From assembly GCA_039185015.1 (NCBI GenBank), contig JBCDAU010000011.1, forward strand, positions 62,001 through 126,000: 64,000 bases of DNA, written 5' to 3'. Origin of the DNA: JBCBSZ01 sp039185015. Its GTDB lineage: Bacteria > Actinomycetota > Acidimicrobiia > Acidimicrobiales > Poriferisodalaceae. Positions 1-8,054 of this stretch are shown piece after piece; within the stretch, counting starts at the first letter, position 1, and each line of letters opens with the position of its first letter. The translations under genes were made by a program, and so were the position numbers. The notes beneath the pieces were generated by a model. It was not told the origin of the DNA. It searched no databases and was given only the letters and a program-made list of their open reading frames with translations.

Positions 1-1720
1 TCACGTAGGGCCCGCCGGCGTCGACCTCGGGCGGACCCGCGATCGTGACCGTCGCCGTGTCGTCGACCTGGTCGTCGCCGTCGTCGGCGGTCAAGCGGAT
101 GCGGTACTCGCCGGGGTCGCTGAACGTGGCGGTCGTCATGGCCGAGCGGTCGTCGGCGAAGCTCACCGTGCCGGGGCCGTCGTCCGTGGTCCATCGAACG
201 GTGATCGGGTCGTCGTCGGTGGCGACCCCCTCCAGGTCGACCGGCTGCCCGGGCAGGCCGTCGTACGGCCCTCCGGCGTCGACGGTGGGCACCGGATCGC
301 CGCCGGACGGAGCGCTGCGGCGGATGACGAACAGGGGGCCGGGGTTCTCGATGAACTCGCCGAAGCCGCGGACGTGCTCGTAGCAGATCACGTTGAGGCC
401 GTCCTCGACCATGCCGGTGACGTTCATGACGTCGGTCAGCCAGTCCTCCGGCACGACGCGCCCGCCACCGTCGGGTCCGCAGTCGTCGTCATCCGGGTCG
501 TCCGGGTTGATGTGGATCCGGGGCTGCTCCCAGTAGTTGCCGATCATGTGGATCGACGTCGCGTTCGACAGATCGAGCGTGACCTCGCGGGACACGGCGT
601 CCTTGTATCGGGACGAGGTGTTGCCGTGGTGCAACACCTCGTCTTCGAAGTCCGGGTCCACGGCGTAGTCGACCCAGACCGACCCCTCGCGGTCGAGCTG
701 ATACGTGGACGTCGCTCCGCCGAGCGCGTCGACCGCCCAGAACCCGTCGCTGCCGGCCTCGTTGAGCGCCCGCACCTTGAAGCGCAGCGGCGACCCGTTT
801 CGGATCAGCGACGTGTCGAACTCGATCGTCCAGGTGTTGCCCGACACGCCGCCGGCGACGGTGCCACGGCCGTTCACGACCCGACCGTCGGCGAGCACGG
901 TGCCGATGTGGCCGATGGTGCCGTAGCCCTGCTCGGCCGGCCGATCGTCCTTGCGGACACCGCCCGGATGCCAGTTGTTCCGGGTGAAGGAGTGCCAGTC
1001 CAGCATCTCGCCGTCGTTGTTCTCGTCGAACCCGTCGTAGTAGGCGATGAACTCGACCGCGTCGGCACCCGTGACGTCGGCCGTGAGGGTGATCGTCTCG
1101 TCGGAGTCGACCGTGATCGACCCGCCCGACGGCGCCGGGGAGATGTTGGTGATGCCGTCGCCGTCCGGGTACGAGCCCGGCAGGTCGTACAGGCGGATCG
1201 CCGCGTCGTGGAGGTGGTATGCCGAGGCCTGCTCGAGGATGAGCTCGTTGTCGCCGACGACCAGGTCGCCGACGGCGATCTCGCGCAGCGCCGGGGTCCG
1301 GCTCCAATCGTCACCGGCGCCCGAGCGGTAGGTGACCGAGTCGTTCACGCGGAACTTCACGTTCGTCGCGCTGCGTCCTCGCCAGATGTCCAGGAAGACC
1401 TCGGCGCGGGTCGTCCCGGCGACGGCATCGAGCTCGAAGCCCAGGGGGTAGTCGCCGCATCCGGGCGTCGGCTCGGCGAACCAGCGCCGGTCGTCGTACC
1501 GGCAGGTGCCTCCGTCGTCCTTCTTGATCCCGGCGAACTCCTGGTGGCTGACCCACACCTCGCGGTACCGGGTCTCGGAGTCCTCGCCGTGCACGTCGGC
1601 GCTCGCCGGGGCGGTCTCCAGCACACGCGGAACGAGCGCGACCGACACGGCCACGAGCGCGAGCACCAGCACGATCGCAGGGCTGACGAGTCGACGGGAT
1701 GCGGTCAAGGAGGGCTCCAC
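1..1720 (-). CDS. Secreted PKD-domain protein, C-terminus cut by window edge
   Basis: Open frame on the minus strand that runs off the left edge, so the 3' end is missing (573 codons seen). The GTG start at 1720 follows an in-frame stop upstream. The N-terminus is a signal peptide: MEPSLTASRRLV, then a hydrophobic stretch to about residue 28 and a likely cleavage site near ETAPASADV. The middle is rich in Asp, Gly and Trp and looks like beta-sandwich extracellular modules. The last part seen contains a PKD repeat: DAGGPYDG opens the domain, followed by DPITVRWTTDDG and GEYRIRLTADD, and a second DAGGPYV starts at the edge. PKD domains occur on exported enzymes and adhesins, so an extracellular role is inferred. 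No catalytic domain is visible in the part present. The GGAGG upstream lies about 20 bases from the GTG, so the exact start is uncertain. Confidence 0.75.
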   Translation of the reverse strand, partial: MEPSLTASRRLVSPAIVLVLALVAVSVALVPRVLETAPASADVHGEDSETRYREVWVSHQEFAGIKKDDGGTCRYDDRRWFAEPTPGCGDYPLGFELDAVAGTTRAEVFLDIWRGRSATNVKFRVNDSVTYRSGAGDDWSRTPALREIAVGDLVVGDNELILEQASAYHLHDAAIRLYDLPGSYPDGDGITNISPAPSGGSITVDSDETITLTADVTGADAVEFIAYYDGFDENNDGEMLDWHSFTRNNWHPGGVRKDDRPAEQGYGTIGHIGTVLADGRVVNGRGTVAGGVSGNTWTIEFDTSLIRNGSPLRFKVRALNEAGSDGFWAVDALGGATSTYQLDREGSVWVDYAVDPDFEDEVLHHGNTSSRYKDAVSREVTLDLSNATSIHMIGNYWEQPRIHINPDDPDDDDCGPDGGGRVVPEDWLTDVMNVTGMVEDGLNVICYEHVRGFGEFIENPGPLFVIRRSAPSGGDPVPTVDAGGPYDGLPGQPVDLEGVATDDDPITVRWTTDDGPGTVSFADDRSAMTTATFSDPGEYRIRLTADDGDDQVDDTATVTIAGPPEVDAGGPYV

Positions 1721-1854
1721 AGAGTCGGTCGGAGGGCAGTCCTCCGTCCCGTGTTCAGAATCCCACTGGTGGTGGTCACTGGCCACCAACATCGGCACAA
1801 CACGCCGGGTGATGAGCGACCACGGACGGATCGACGCTGCGTGGCCAGCGGGGA

Positions 1855-2364
1855 TCAGCTTCGCCGGGCGGCCTGCAGGAGTCGCGGGGTCACGAGCCAT
1901 CGGAGCTCGCAGGCGCCGGTGCTGAGGTCACGCCAGCGCGGCACGTCGGTGTCCAGCCGGGCCACGGCTCCGGTCGGGAACCGGACCCGGGCCTGTCCGC
2001 ACAGCCGTCCGATCGCGTCGCTGAGGCCCGGCTCGTGCCCGACGACCAGCACCGACGACGCCTCCCCCGCGGCCCGACCCACGGCGTCGATCAGCTCCAC
2101 CGCGGTCGCCCCGTAGAGCGCATCCACCGCGGTGAGTGGGGTCGTCCACCCTGCGGCGGCGCGGCAGGCCTCGATCGTCTCGATCGCCCGACGAGCGGGA
2201 GAGGTCAGGATCAGCTCGGGCGGCTCCTCGGCCGCTCCGAGGAAGGCCCCCAGCCTGGGGGCGGCCTTCCGCCCCCGAGGCGCCAGCGGACGCTCGTGGT
2301 CGGCGAGCGGCTCGTCCCACGACGACTTCGCGTGCCGCAGCAGGTAGAGGCGGCGTTCGGACAC
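1855..2364 (-). CDS. sixA: SixA-type phosphohistidine phosphatase (histidine phosphatase superfamily)
   Basis: 169 residues, the usual size for short SixA-like phosphatases. The phosphohistidine-forming motif LLRHAKSSW is at residues 8-16. The second superfamily motif VVGHEPGLSDAIG lies about residues 105-117, and TSPARRAIET carries the expected Arg between them. Family members remove phosphate from protein phosphohistidine or small phosphoesters; the substrate here is unknown. Start is GTG at 2364. It lies 51 bases downstream of the Ser/Thr kinase gene on the same strand, so the two may be co-transcribed. Confidence 0.85.
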   Translation of the reverse strand: MSERRLYLLRHAKSSWDEPLADHERPLAPRGRKAAPRLGAFLGAAEEPPELILTSPARRAIETIEACRAAAGWTTPLTAVDALYGATAVELIDAVGRAAGEASSVLVVGHEPGLSDAIGRLCGQARVRFPTGAVARLDTDVPRWRDLSTGACELRWLVTPRLLQAARRS

Positions 2365-2415
2365 GCACGGAAACCTACTGCGCTGGGCCCGATCGCCTCC
2401 CTGACGCCGCAGGAC

Positions 2416-3876
2416 TCAGTCGTCGTCGTCCTCGTCATCCGGGAGGTCACGGCGGGCCTCGTCGAGCGCGTCGAGCACCGCCGCTCCCAGCGCTGTGTCG
2501 AGGCGGTCCCGGTCGAGCCACCGCTCCACGTCGCGCTCGACCCGATCGAGATCGCGCTCGTCGAAGTCGTCCCGATCCTCGAGCTTGTCCAGCAGCACGC
2601 GGGCCCGCTGACCCCAGCGATCGGGATCCTCCTCCACCAGCTCGACGAGGCCGTCGAGGTCCTCGGGCAGGGTGGTCGACGTCGGCGGCGGCGCCGTGGT
2701 CGTCGTCGACGGCACCGTCGTCGTGGTCGTCGTGGTCGTGGGCGGGACGGTCGTGGTCGGCGCCGCGGTGGACGTCGGTGCCACCGTCGACGGCACCGTG
2801 CCGGCAGCGACCGCTGCGACCCCGTCGGCGTCGTCGCGGAGCAGCATCGCGGCCGCTCCCCCGGCCAGGACCCCGCCGACGACGATCGCCCCGAACACGA
2901 GCGCCGTCCGACGACGACGGCGGCTCTGAGGCGGAGCGGCGATCGGCAGCGGCGCGGTGTCGAACGCCGCCACCGCGAGCGTGGTCGTGGTGCGATGGGC
3001 CGGGCCGTCCGGCCCGCCGGCCATCGCCGCCGGAGCGTCGCCGACGCCTGCCGGCACCCGATCGAGCCCGGCGCGCAGCCGGCCGGCGAAGTCGCGGGCG
3101 TCGGCCGGACGGTCCGCCGGTTCCCGGGCCAGCCCGGCGTCGACCGCTGCCGCGACGGCCGGCGGCACAGCCGGCGCGGCCTCCGAGAGCGGCGGCGCAT
3201 CGTCGAGGAGATGAGCCAGCGCCGTCGCTCCGGCATCGCCCCGAGCGTGGGGCGGGCTGCCGCTCAGCAACTCGTAGACCACCGCTGCCACGGCGTAGAG
3301 ATCGGACCGAGCGGTGGCCGGCTCGCCGGTGACCCGCTCGGGTGCGAGATACGCGGCGGTGCCGAGCAGCTCGCCCGGACGGGTCAGGGCGAGCTCGGCG
3401 TCGTCGGGATCGCTGGCGATGCCGAGGTCGGCGAGCTTGGCGACCCCGTCGGCCAGGAGGATGTTGGCGGGCGTGATGTCCCGGTGGACGAGATCCAGCT
3501 CGTGCATCGCTGCCAGACCGTCGAGCACCTGCCCGGCGAGGTCGACGGCCCGCTCGACGGGCAGGGGCCCGTCGGCGGCGAGCAGGTCGGCGGCGTTGGT
3601 GCCCTCGACCAGTTCCATCACCAGGTACGGAGAGCCCTCGTGATGGCCGGCGTCGAAGATCGCGACGACGTTGGGGTGGTGCACGCGGGCGGCGAGGATG
3701 GCCTCCCGCTCCAGGCGGCGAGCCGACCGGGTCGAGGTCCGGCCGGCGGCCAGCACCTTCACGGCGACCCGGCGGCCGAGCCGGGTGTCGGTCGCAGCGT
3801 GGACGCGGCCCATCCCGCCTTCGCCGAGGAGACGTTCGAGCCGGTAGCGGCCACCGATCAGCGAGGGGTCCGACAT
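2416..3876 (-). CDS. PknB-type membrane Ser/Thr protein kinase
   Basis: 486 residues from an ATG at 3876, chosen over an in-frame codon 26 residues upstream because GGGGGA sits 7 bases before this ATG. The kinase domain covers about residues 11-270: glycine loop LLGEGGMGRV (16-25), VAVK with Lys40, catalytic loop HRDITPANIL (131-140), metal motif DLG at 150-152 instead of the usual DFG, and APE at 178-180. A basic patch RRRRR precedes one transmembrane helix at about 324-345. The outer part is a Thr/Pro-rich linker followed by an Asp/Glu/Arg-rich tail ending in DDEDDDD. No PASTA domains are present, so the extracellular sensor is not the classical peptidoglycan-binding type. It phosphorylates proteins in the cytoplasm; targets are unknown. 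The SixA gene follows. Confidence 0.9.
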   Translation of the reverse strand: MSDPSLIGGRYRLERLLGEGGMGRVHAATDTRLGRRVAVKVLAAGRTSTRSARRLEREAILAARVHHPNVVAIFDAGHHEGSPYLVMELVEGTNAADLLAADGPLPVERAVDLAGQVLDGLAAMHELDLVHRDITPANILLADGVAKLADLGIASDPDDAELALTRPGELLGTAAYLAPERVTGEPATARSDLYAVAAVVYELLSGSPPHARGDAGATALAHLLDDAPPLSEAAPAVPPAVAAAVDAGLAREPADRPADARDFAGRLRAGLDRVPAGVGDAPAAMAGGPDGPAHRTTTTLAVAAFDTAPLPIAAPPQSRRRRRTALVFGAIVVGGVLAGGAAAMLLRDDADGVAAVAAGTVPSTVAPTSTAAPTTTVPPTTTTTTTTVPSTTTTAPPPTSTTLPEDLDGLVELVEEDPDRWGQRARVLLDKLEDRDDFDERDLDRVERDVERWLDRDRLDTALGAAVLDALDEARRDLPDDEDDDD

Positions 3877-3943
3877 CGCGTCCCCCAGCTTGTTCGAGCG
3901 ATCAGGGCACCTCAAGGCACCCCCGTCATCTGACGAGCTGCGG

Positions 3944-4045
3944 CCGAACAGCAACGAGAACGGCCACGCCGCAGTCCGTCAGGGCGAGGACCGGTGGAGG
4001 GGGTCGGAGCACCGAGCTCCGGGGGCGCCGGGGCCCCAGCCGGGC
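3944..4045 (-). repeat. Post-stop intergenic element, copy C
   Basis: Starts 7 bases after the stop codon of the P450 gene and reads in the same direction. It contains a GC hairpin GGGGC/GCCCC, then GGAGC-TCGGT-GCTCC, then a tail starting CTGACGGACTGCGGC. The tail matches the tail of the element at 34800-34889 with few changes, and its head matches both other copies (11614-11674 and 34800-34889). Function is unknown; terminator, REP-like repeat or small RNA are all possible. Confidence 0.5.
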
Positions 4046-4051
4046 ATGAGC

Positions 4052-5317
4052 TCAGCGCTTGGCGATGTCGAGGCGCAGCTCGGCGAGACCCCGGAGGATG
4101 AAGCTCGGCTCGTACTCGAAGGTGTTGTCGGCGGAGAACGACAGCGACGACAGCCGGCTGCTGAGCTCCTCCAGCGCGACACGGGCCTCGAGCCGAGAGA
4201 GGGGCGCACCCGGGCAGAAGTGCTGGCCCTTGCCGAAGGCGAGGTGGTCGCGCAGGTTGTCGCGGCCCGGGTCGAAGTCGTCGGGCTCGGGGAACACGCC
4301 CTCGTCCCGGTTGGCGGAGCCGAACATGACCCACAGCCGCGAGCCGGCCGGGATCGACACGCCCTCGAGCTCGGTGTCGGTCGTGACCGTGCGGAACAGG
4401 CCCTGGTTCGGGGACGCCATCCGCAGGCCCTCCTCGACGACGGCCGGGATCCTGGAGGGGTCGGCGACGATCTCGTTCCACCAGTGCGGGTTCTCGATGA
4501 GGAGCTTGATCGTCTCGTTGAGCAGCTTCGTGGTGGTCTCGTTGCCGGCGACCATCAGCTGCTGGACGATCGAGAAGACCTCCGGGAAGTCGAGCTTCCG
4601 GGCCTCGCCGGTGTCGGGGTCCTCGAAGTCGCCGTGGGCGAGATCGGAGAGGATGTCGGCCTGCGGCTCGGCCAGGCGCCGCTCGTACTCGGAGAACCAG
4701 TACCTCTGGCAGTCGACGATGCCCTGCGCTGCCTCGAGCCGACGCTCGTCGGTCAGGTGCACGCCGAGCGCGGCGACGGCGTCGTCGCTCCACGGCTTGA
4801 TCCGATCCGCCGTCTCCGGCGCCATGTTCAACGCGTGGCGGATGACCTCGACGGGCAGCGCGACGGCGAAGTCGGCGTGGAAGTCGATCTGCCCCTCCTG
4901 CGGGAACGCCTCGATGAGGTCGACGGTGATCTCGCGGACCGTGTCCTCGAGGTCGGCGATGCGCCGGGCGGTGAACGCCTTGGAGACGAGCTTCCGGTAC
5001 CGGATCTGGTGGGGCGGGTCGATGGTGAGCATCGTCTCGACGCGGGGCCAACCCTGCTTCGAGATCTCCTTGACCTGCTCCATCACCTCCGGCGAACCCA
5101 TCGTGCCCGTGTTCGACATGCGCGACGAGAACGTGGCGGTGTCGAGCAGGACCTGCTTGACCGTCTCGAGGCGGGACACGAAGTACATCCCGGTCGCCGG
5201 GTGCTTGTAGACCGGTGCCCGCTCGCGGAGCGCGGCGTAGTGATCGAACGGACACTGCTGGACCTCGCGGTCCATCGGGTTGTAGCTGTCGAGATCGATC
5301 GCGTCGATGTCGGTCAT
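4052..5317 (-). CDS. Cytochrome P450
   Basis: 421 residues, a normal size for a soluble bacterial P450. The ATG at 5317 was chosen because AGGGGG lies 5 bases upstream. Landmarks: I-helix VAGNETTTKLL with the oxygen-activating acidic-Thr pair, an ExxR-like segment EEGLRMASP, and the haem-thiolate loop FGKGQHFCPGAPLSR near the C-terminus, with Cys as axial ligand. No ferredoxin or ferredoxin reductase gene is adjacent, so electron donors must be encoded elsewhere. It is third in a run of minus-strand genes (methyltransferase, PEP-utilising protein, P450) separated by 59-69 bases, possibly one transcript. The substrate cannot be read from sequence. Confidence 0.93.
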   Translation of the reverse strand: MTDIDAIDLDSYNPMDREVQQCPFDHYAALRERAPVYKHPATGMYFVSRLETVKQVLLDTATFSSRMSNTGTMGSPEVMEQVKEISKQGWPRVETMLTIDPPHQIRYRKLVSKAFTARRIADLEDTVREITVDLIEAFPQEGQIDFHADFAVALPVEVIRHALNMAPETADRIKPWSDDAVAALGVHLTDERRLEAAQGIVDCQRYWFSEYERRLAEPQADILSDLAHGDFEDPDTGEARKLDFPEVFSIVQQLMVAGNETTTKLLNETIKLLIENPHWWNEIVADPSRIPAVVEEGLRMASPNQGLFRTVTTDTELEGVSIPAGSRLWVMFGSANRDEGVFPEPDDFDPGRDNLRDHLAFGKGQHFCPGAPLSRLEARVALEELSSRLSSLSFSADNTFEYEPSFILRGLAELRLDIAKR

Positions 5318-5386
5318 GAGCCCCCTGCCCCGTCGCCGGAGGCCGACGTTAGCGGGGGCGGTCCTCGCCACCCGAATGGGGCTGCA

Positions 5387-7126
5387 TCAGTCCGGCAGCT
5401 CCAGCACGGTCACCGCCCCGGTCGCGCCGTCGAGCTCGACGAGCGCACCGTCCGGGATGCGCTCGGTCGCTCCCGTCGCGGAGACCACGCACGGGATGCC
5501 GAGCTCCCGGCTCACGATGATCGCGTGGCTCAGCGGTGCGCCGACGTCCACGATCACGCCGGCGGCGGGAACGAACAACGGGGTCCACGCCGGGTCGGTC
5601 ACCGGGGCGACCAGGATGTCGCCGGGACCGAGCGCCGTGGGGTCCGACGGATCCAAGACGACCCGCGCCCGACCCTGCGCCACACCCGGACAGCCCGGAA
5701 CCCCGGTGACCTGGTCGCCGGCGCCCATCTGCTGGGGTGCGGAGCCACCGGCCCGGGGCCACTCGCTGACCGGCGGTGGCTCGCTCGCGATGATGAAGGG
5801 CGGCTCGATCGTGCGTAGCCAGGCATGGTGGTCGAGTCGCTCGGCGACGACCGCGGCGATGGAGCCGCCCGTCCCGGCCCCGTATGCCTCGAGCTCATCG
5901 ACGAAGAGCATGCAGAGATCCTCCGGCTCCACGATCTCGCCCCGATCGACGGCGCGGCGTCCGAGCTCTCGCACCGCCATCCGGATCTCGCCGACGACAC
6001 GGATGATGGCGGTCTTGCACCGCTCACGGCCGGGCACGAACGCCGCGGCGGAGGCGAGGGCTGCCTCGAACTGCGCCTTGGCCTCCTGGTCGGCGTCGAG
6101 CATGCCGCCCAGTCGCTCGGCGATGGCCGAGCGCTCCCGCGCCCTGGCGTCGTTCTCGGCCCGAGGATCGGCCTCGTCCCCAGCGAGTCGCATCCGGTCG
6201 ATCGCAGCCAGCGCGAGCGTCGGATCGGTCTCCCAGGTGTCGGCGTGGAGGTCCCACTCGTTGGGGCCCCGCGACCCGAACTCAGCGAGGAACTCGTCGA
6301 GCTCATCGACGAACACGACGACCTCGGCGTCGCCGGCAGAGCGGAGCAGCGAGTCGACCCCCTCGACGCCCTGGTCGAAGAGCGAGGTGAGCAGGGTGGA
6401 GCCCCGAACGGTCCGGGACAGCGTCCACATCGCGTACGAGGGTGCCGCCGAGTCGACGCCGCCGAGCCCGGCGATGAGCTTGAGCGCGGACTCCGGCTCG
6501 CCGAGGGCGGCGCTCACCTGGGCGATCACGCCGGGGCCGATGCTCGCGGCAGCCGTCTGGTTGATGTGCTGGTCGAAGAGGCGGCGCACGAGCGGGATCT
6601 GCGCCGTCGCGCGCTCGACCAGCTCGGCGTCGCTCAGGGAGGAGAGGTCGGGACGGCCGTCACGGACCGCCTCGGCTTCGGCTCGCAGCTCTTCGAGCTC
6701 GGACTGGTCGCGATCGAACAGCGCCCAGCCCAGCCAGGCCTCCATGATGGCGGTCGACTCGGCGTTCTCGTGCCAGGGCTCGGGGCGATATGGCGGCACG
6801 TCCGGATGATCGCCGTAGTACGCAGCGTCGATCGCCTCGGCCGACATGCCCGGCGTCCGCTCACCCCAGATCCGGGCGAAGGTCGCCCCGAGGTACGCGT
6901 AGCCGCCGAAGACGCTCATCAGCGGCGGCCGCTCCCGGGGCATCTCCTCCTCGGTCGATCCCAGGCGGTTGACGGCGCAATCTCGCCATCCCGGGACGCA
7001 GCCCCGCTCGAAGGTGAGATCCCAGCCGAGCGGGCTCGGCGGTTCGGGGAGCACCTCCCCGGCGTTGGCCCTCGTCCACACCGGGAACGTCGGATCGAAC
7101 TCCTGGTCGGTGATCCACCTCGTCAT
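5387..7126 (-). CDS. PEP-utilising enzyme mobile-domain protein without ATP-grasp domain
   Basis: 579 residues. The last 90 or so form a phosphohistidine (mobile) domain of the PEP-utilising enzyme family: GDILVAPVTDPAWTPLF, then GAPLSHAIIVSRELGIPCVV with the phospho-accepting His, and an ending TGAVTVLE. The first 480 residues are Trp-rich at the start (WITDQEFDPTFPVW) and mostly helical. This layout resembles the substrate-binding plus His domains of rifampin phosphotransferase and PEP-synthase-like proteins. The N-terminal ATP-grasp domain expected for a complete enzyme is absent. The start is supported by GGAAGG 6 bases before the ATG. It may act with a separately encoded ATP-binding subunit, as in phenylphosphate synthase, or be non-catalytic; the role is unknown. 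Confidence 0.8.
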   Translation of the reverse strand: MTRWITDQEFDPTFPVWTRANAGEVLPEPPSPLGWDLTFERGCVPGWRDCAVNRLGSTEEEMPRERPPLMSVFGGYAYLGATFARIWGERTPGMSAEAIDAAYYGDHPDVPPYRPEPWHENAESTAIMEAWLGWALFDRDQSELEELRAEAEAVRDGRPDLSSLSDAELVERATAQIPLVRRLFDQHINQTAAASIGPGVIAQVSAALGEPESALKLIAGLGGVDSAAPSYAMWTLSRTVRGSTLLTSLFDQGVEGVDSLLRSAGDAEVVVFVDELDEFLAEFGSRGPNEWDLHADTWETDPTLALAAIDRMRLAGDEADPRAENDARARERSAIAERLGGMLDADQEAKAQFEAALASAAAFVPGRERCKTAIIRVVGEIRMAVRELGRRAVDRGEIVEPEDLCMLFVDELEAYGAGTGGSIAAVVAERLDHHAWLRTIEPPFIIASEPPPVSEWPRAGGSAPQQMGAGDQVTGVPGCPGVAQGRARVVLDPSDPTALGPGDILVAPVTDPAWTPLFVPAAGVIVDVGAPLSHAIIVSRELGIPCVVSATGATERIPDGALVELDGATGAVTVLELPD

Positions 7127-7185
7127 CGCTGCCTTCCCCCGGGTCGGAGGGGCGACGGTAGCTCCACGCCAGGGGCTGCGCTGGC

Positions 7186-7995
7186 CTACGCCCGGGCGAC
7201 GACCTCGCCGTGCACCACCACGAACCAGCCGTCCGGGTGCTGCGCCCAGGAGCGGAACGCGTCGGCCATGGCCGCCTGCTCGGCCTCATCGGTGAGGCCC
7301 GCCTCCAGGGCCTGCTGGGCGAACGCCGACCCGGTGACGCGCCCGGCCCACAGCGATCCCCACCACTCCCGCTCCGCCCGCTCGGCGAAGCACCACGTCG
7401 AGGCCGTGACGGCGATCGTGCCGAACCCGGCCGAGCGGAACCACGACGGCAGGCGTCGGCCGGCATCGGGCTCCGCGCCGTTGGCGCTGGCCGTCGCCCG
7501 GTAGACGTCGAGCCAACGGTCCAGCCGTTCGTCGTGCGGGTACCAGGACATCGCGGCGTAGTCGGCGTCGCGGGCCGCGACGACGCCCCGCGGGCCGCAC
7601 ACCCGCCGCATCTCCACCAGGGCGGCGACGGGATCACCGAGGTGCTGGAGCACCTGATGGGCGTGGACGACGTCGAACGCCTCGTCCGGCTCGTCGAGCC
7701 CGTAGACGTCGCCGACCTCCACCTCCGCCGCACCGTGCCCGCGCGCAGCGAGGGTCCGGCGAGCCTCGTCGACCACCTCGGCGGACGCGTCGATCGCCGC
7801 CACTCGGCCGGGGGCGACCCGGTCGGCAAGGTCAGCGGTGATCGTCCCGGGCCCACAGCCGACGTCGAGCAAGGCGTCGCCCGATCGGAGCTCCGGGAGG
7901 AGGTAGCCCGCCGAGTTCTCGGCCGTCCGCCAGCGGTGAGAGCGCAGGACGCTCTCCTGGTGCCCGTGGGTGTAGCGCTGCTCGCGATCGATCAC
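7186..7995 (-). CDS. SAM-dependent class I methyltransferase
   Basis: 269 residues. Motif I is LLDVGCGPGTITADLA, followed by an acidic end of the second strand (VAAIDASAEVVDEAR), an Asp-containing motif VEVGDVYGLDEPDEAFD, and motif IV region VVHAHQVLQHLGDPV. This is the Methyltransf_11/25 pattern of small-molecule methyltransferases. The start is a GTG at 7995, divergent from the acyl-CoA ligase 59 bases away. The acceptor is unknown. It heads a minus-strand run with the PEP-utilising protein and the P450, so a shared small-molecule pathway is possible. Confidence 0.88.
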   Translation of the reverse strand: MIDREQRYTHGHQESVLRSHRWRTAENSAGYLLPELRSGDALLDVGCGPGTITADLADRVAPGRVAAIDASAEVVDEARRTLAARGHGAAEVEVGDVYGLDEPDEAFDVVHAHQVLQHLGDPVAALVEMRRVCGPRGVVAARDADYAAMSWYPHDERLDRWLDVYRATASANGAEPDAGRRLPSWFRSAGFGTIAVTASTWCFAERAEREWWGSLWAGRVTGSAFAQQALEAGLTDEAEQAAMADAFRSWAQHPDGWFVVVHGEVVARA

Positions 7996-8054
7996 CTCCA
8001 GACTCTGCCTCCCGGCGTGGCGCTCGTCACCCGACTTCCACCAACATCTCCCCC

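Noticed and set aside
374..2116. Long open frame on the plus strand across the PKD and SixA genes
   Set aside because: Composition is Val/Arg/Asp-rich without motifs; it is the antisense shadow of real minus-strand genes in GC-rich DNA.
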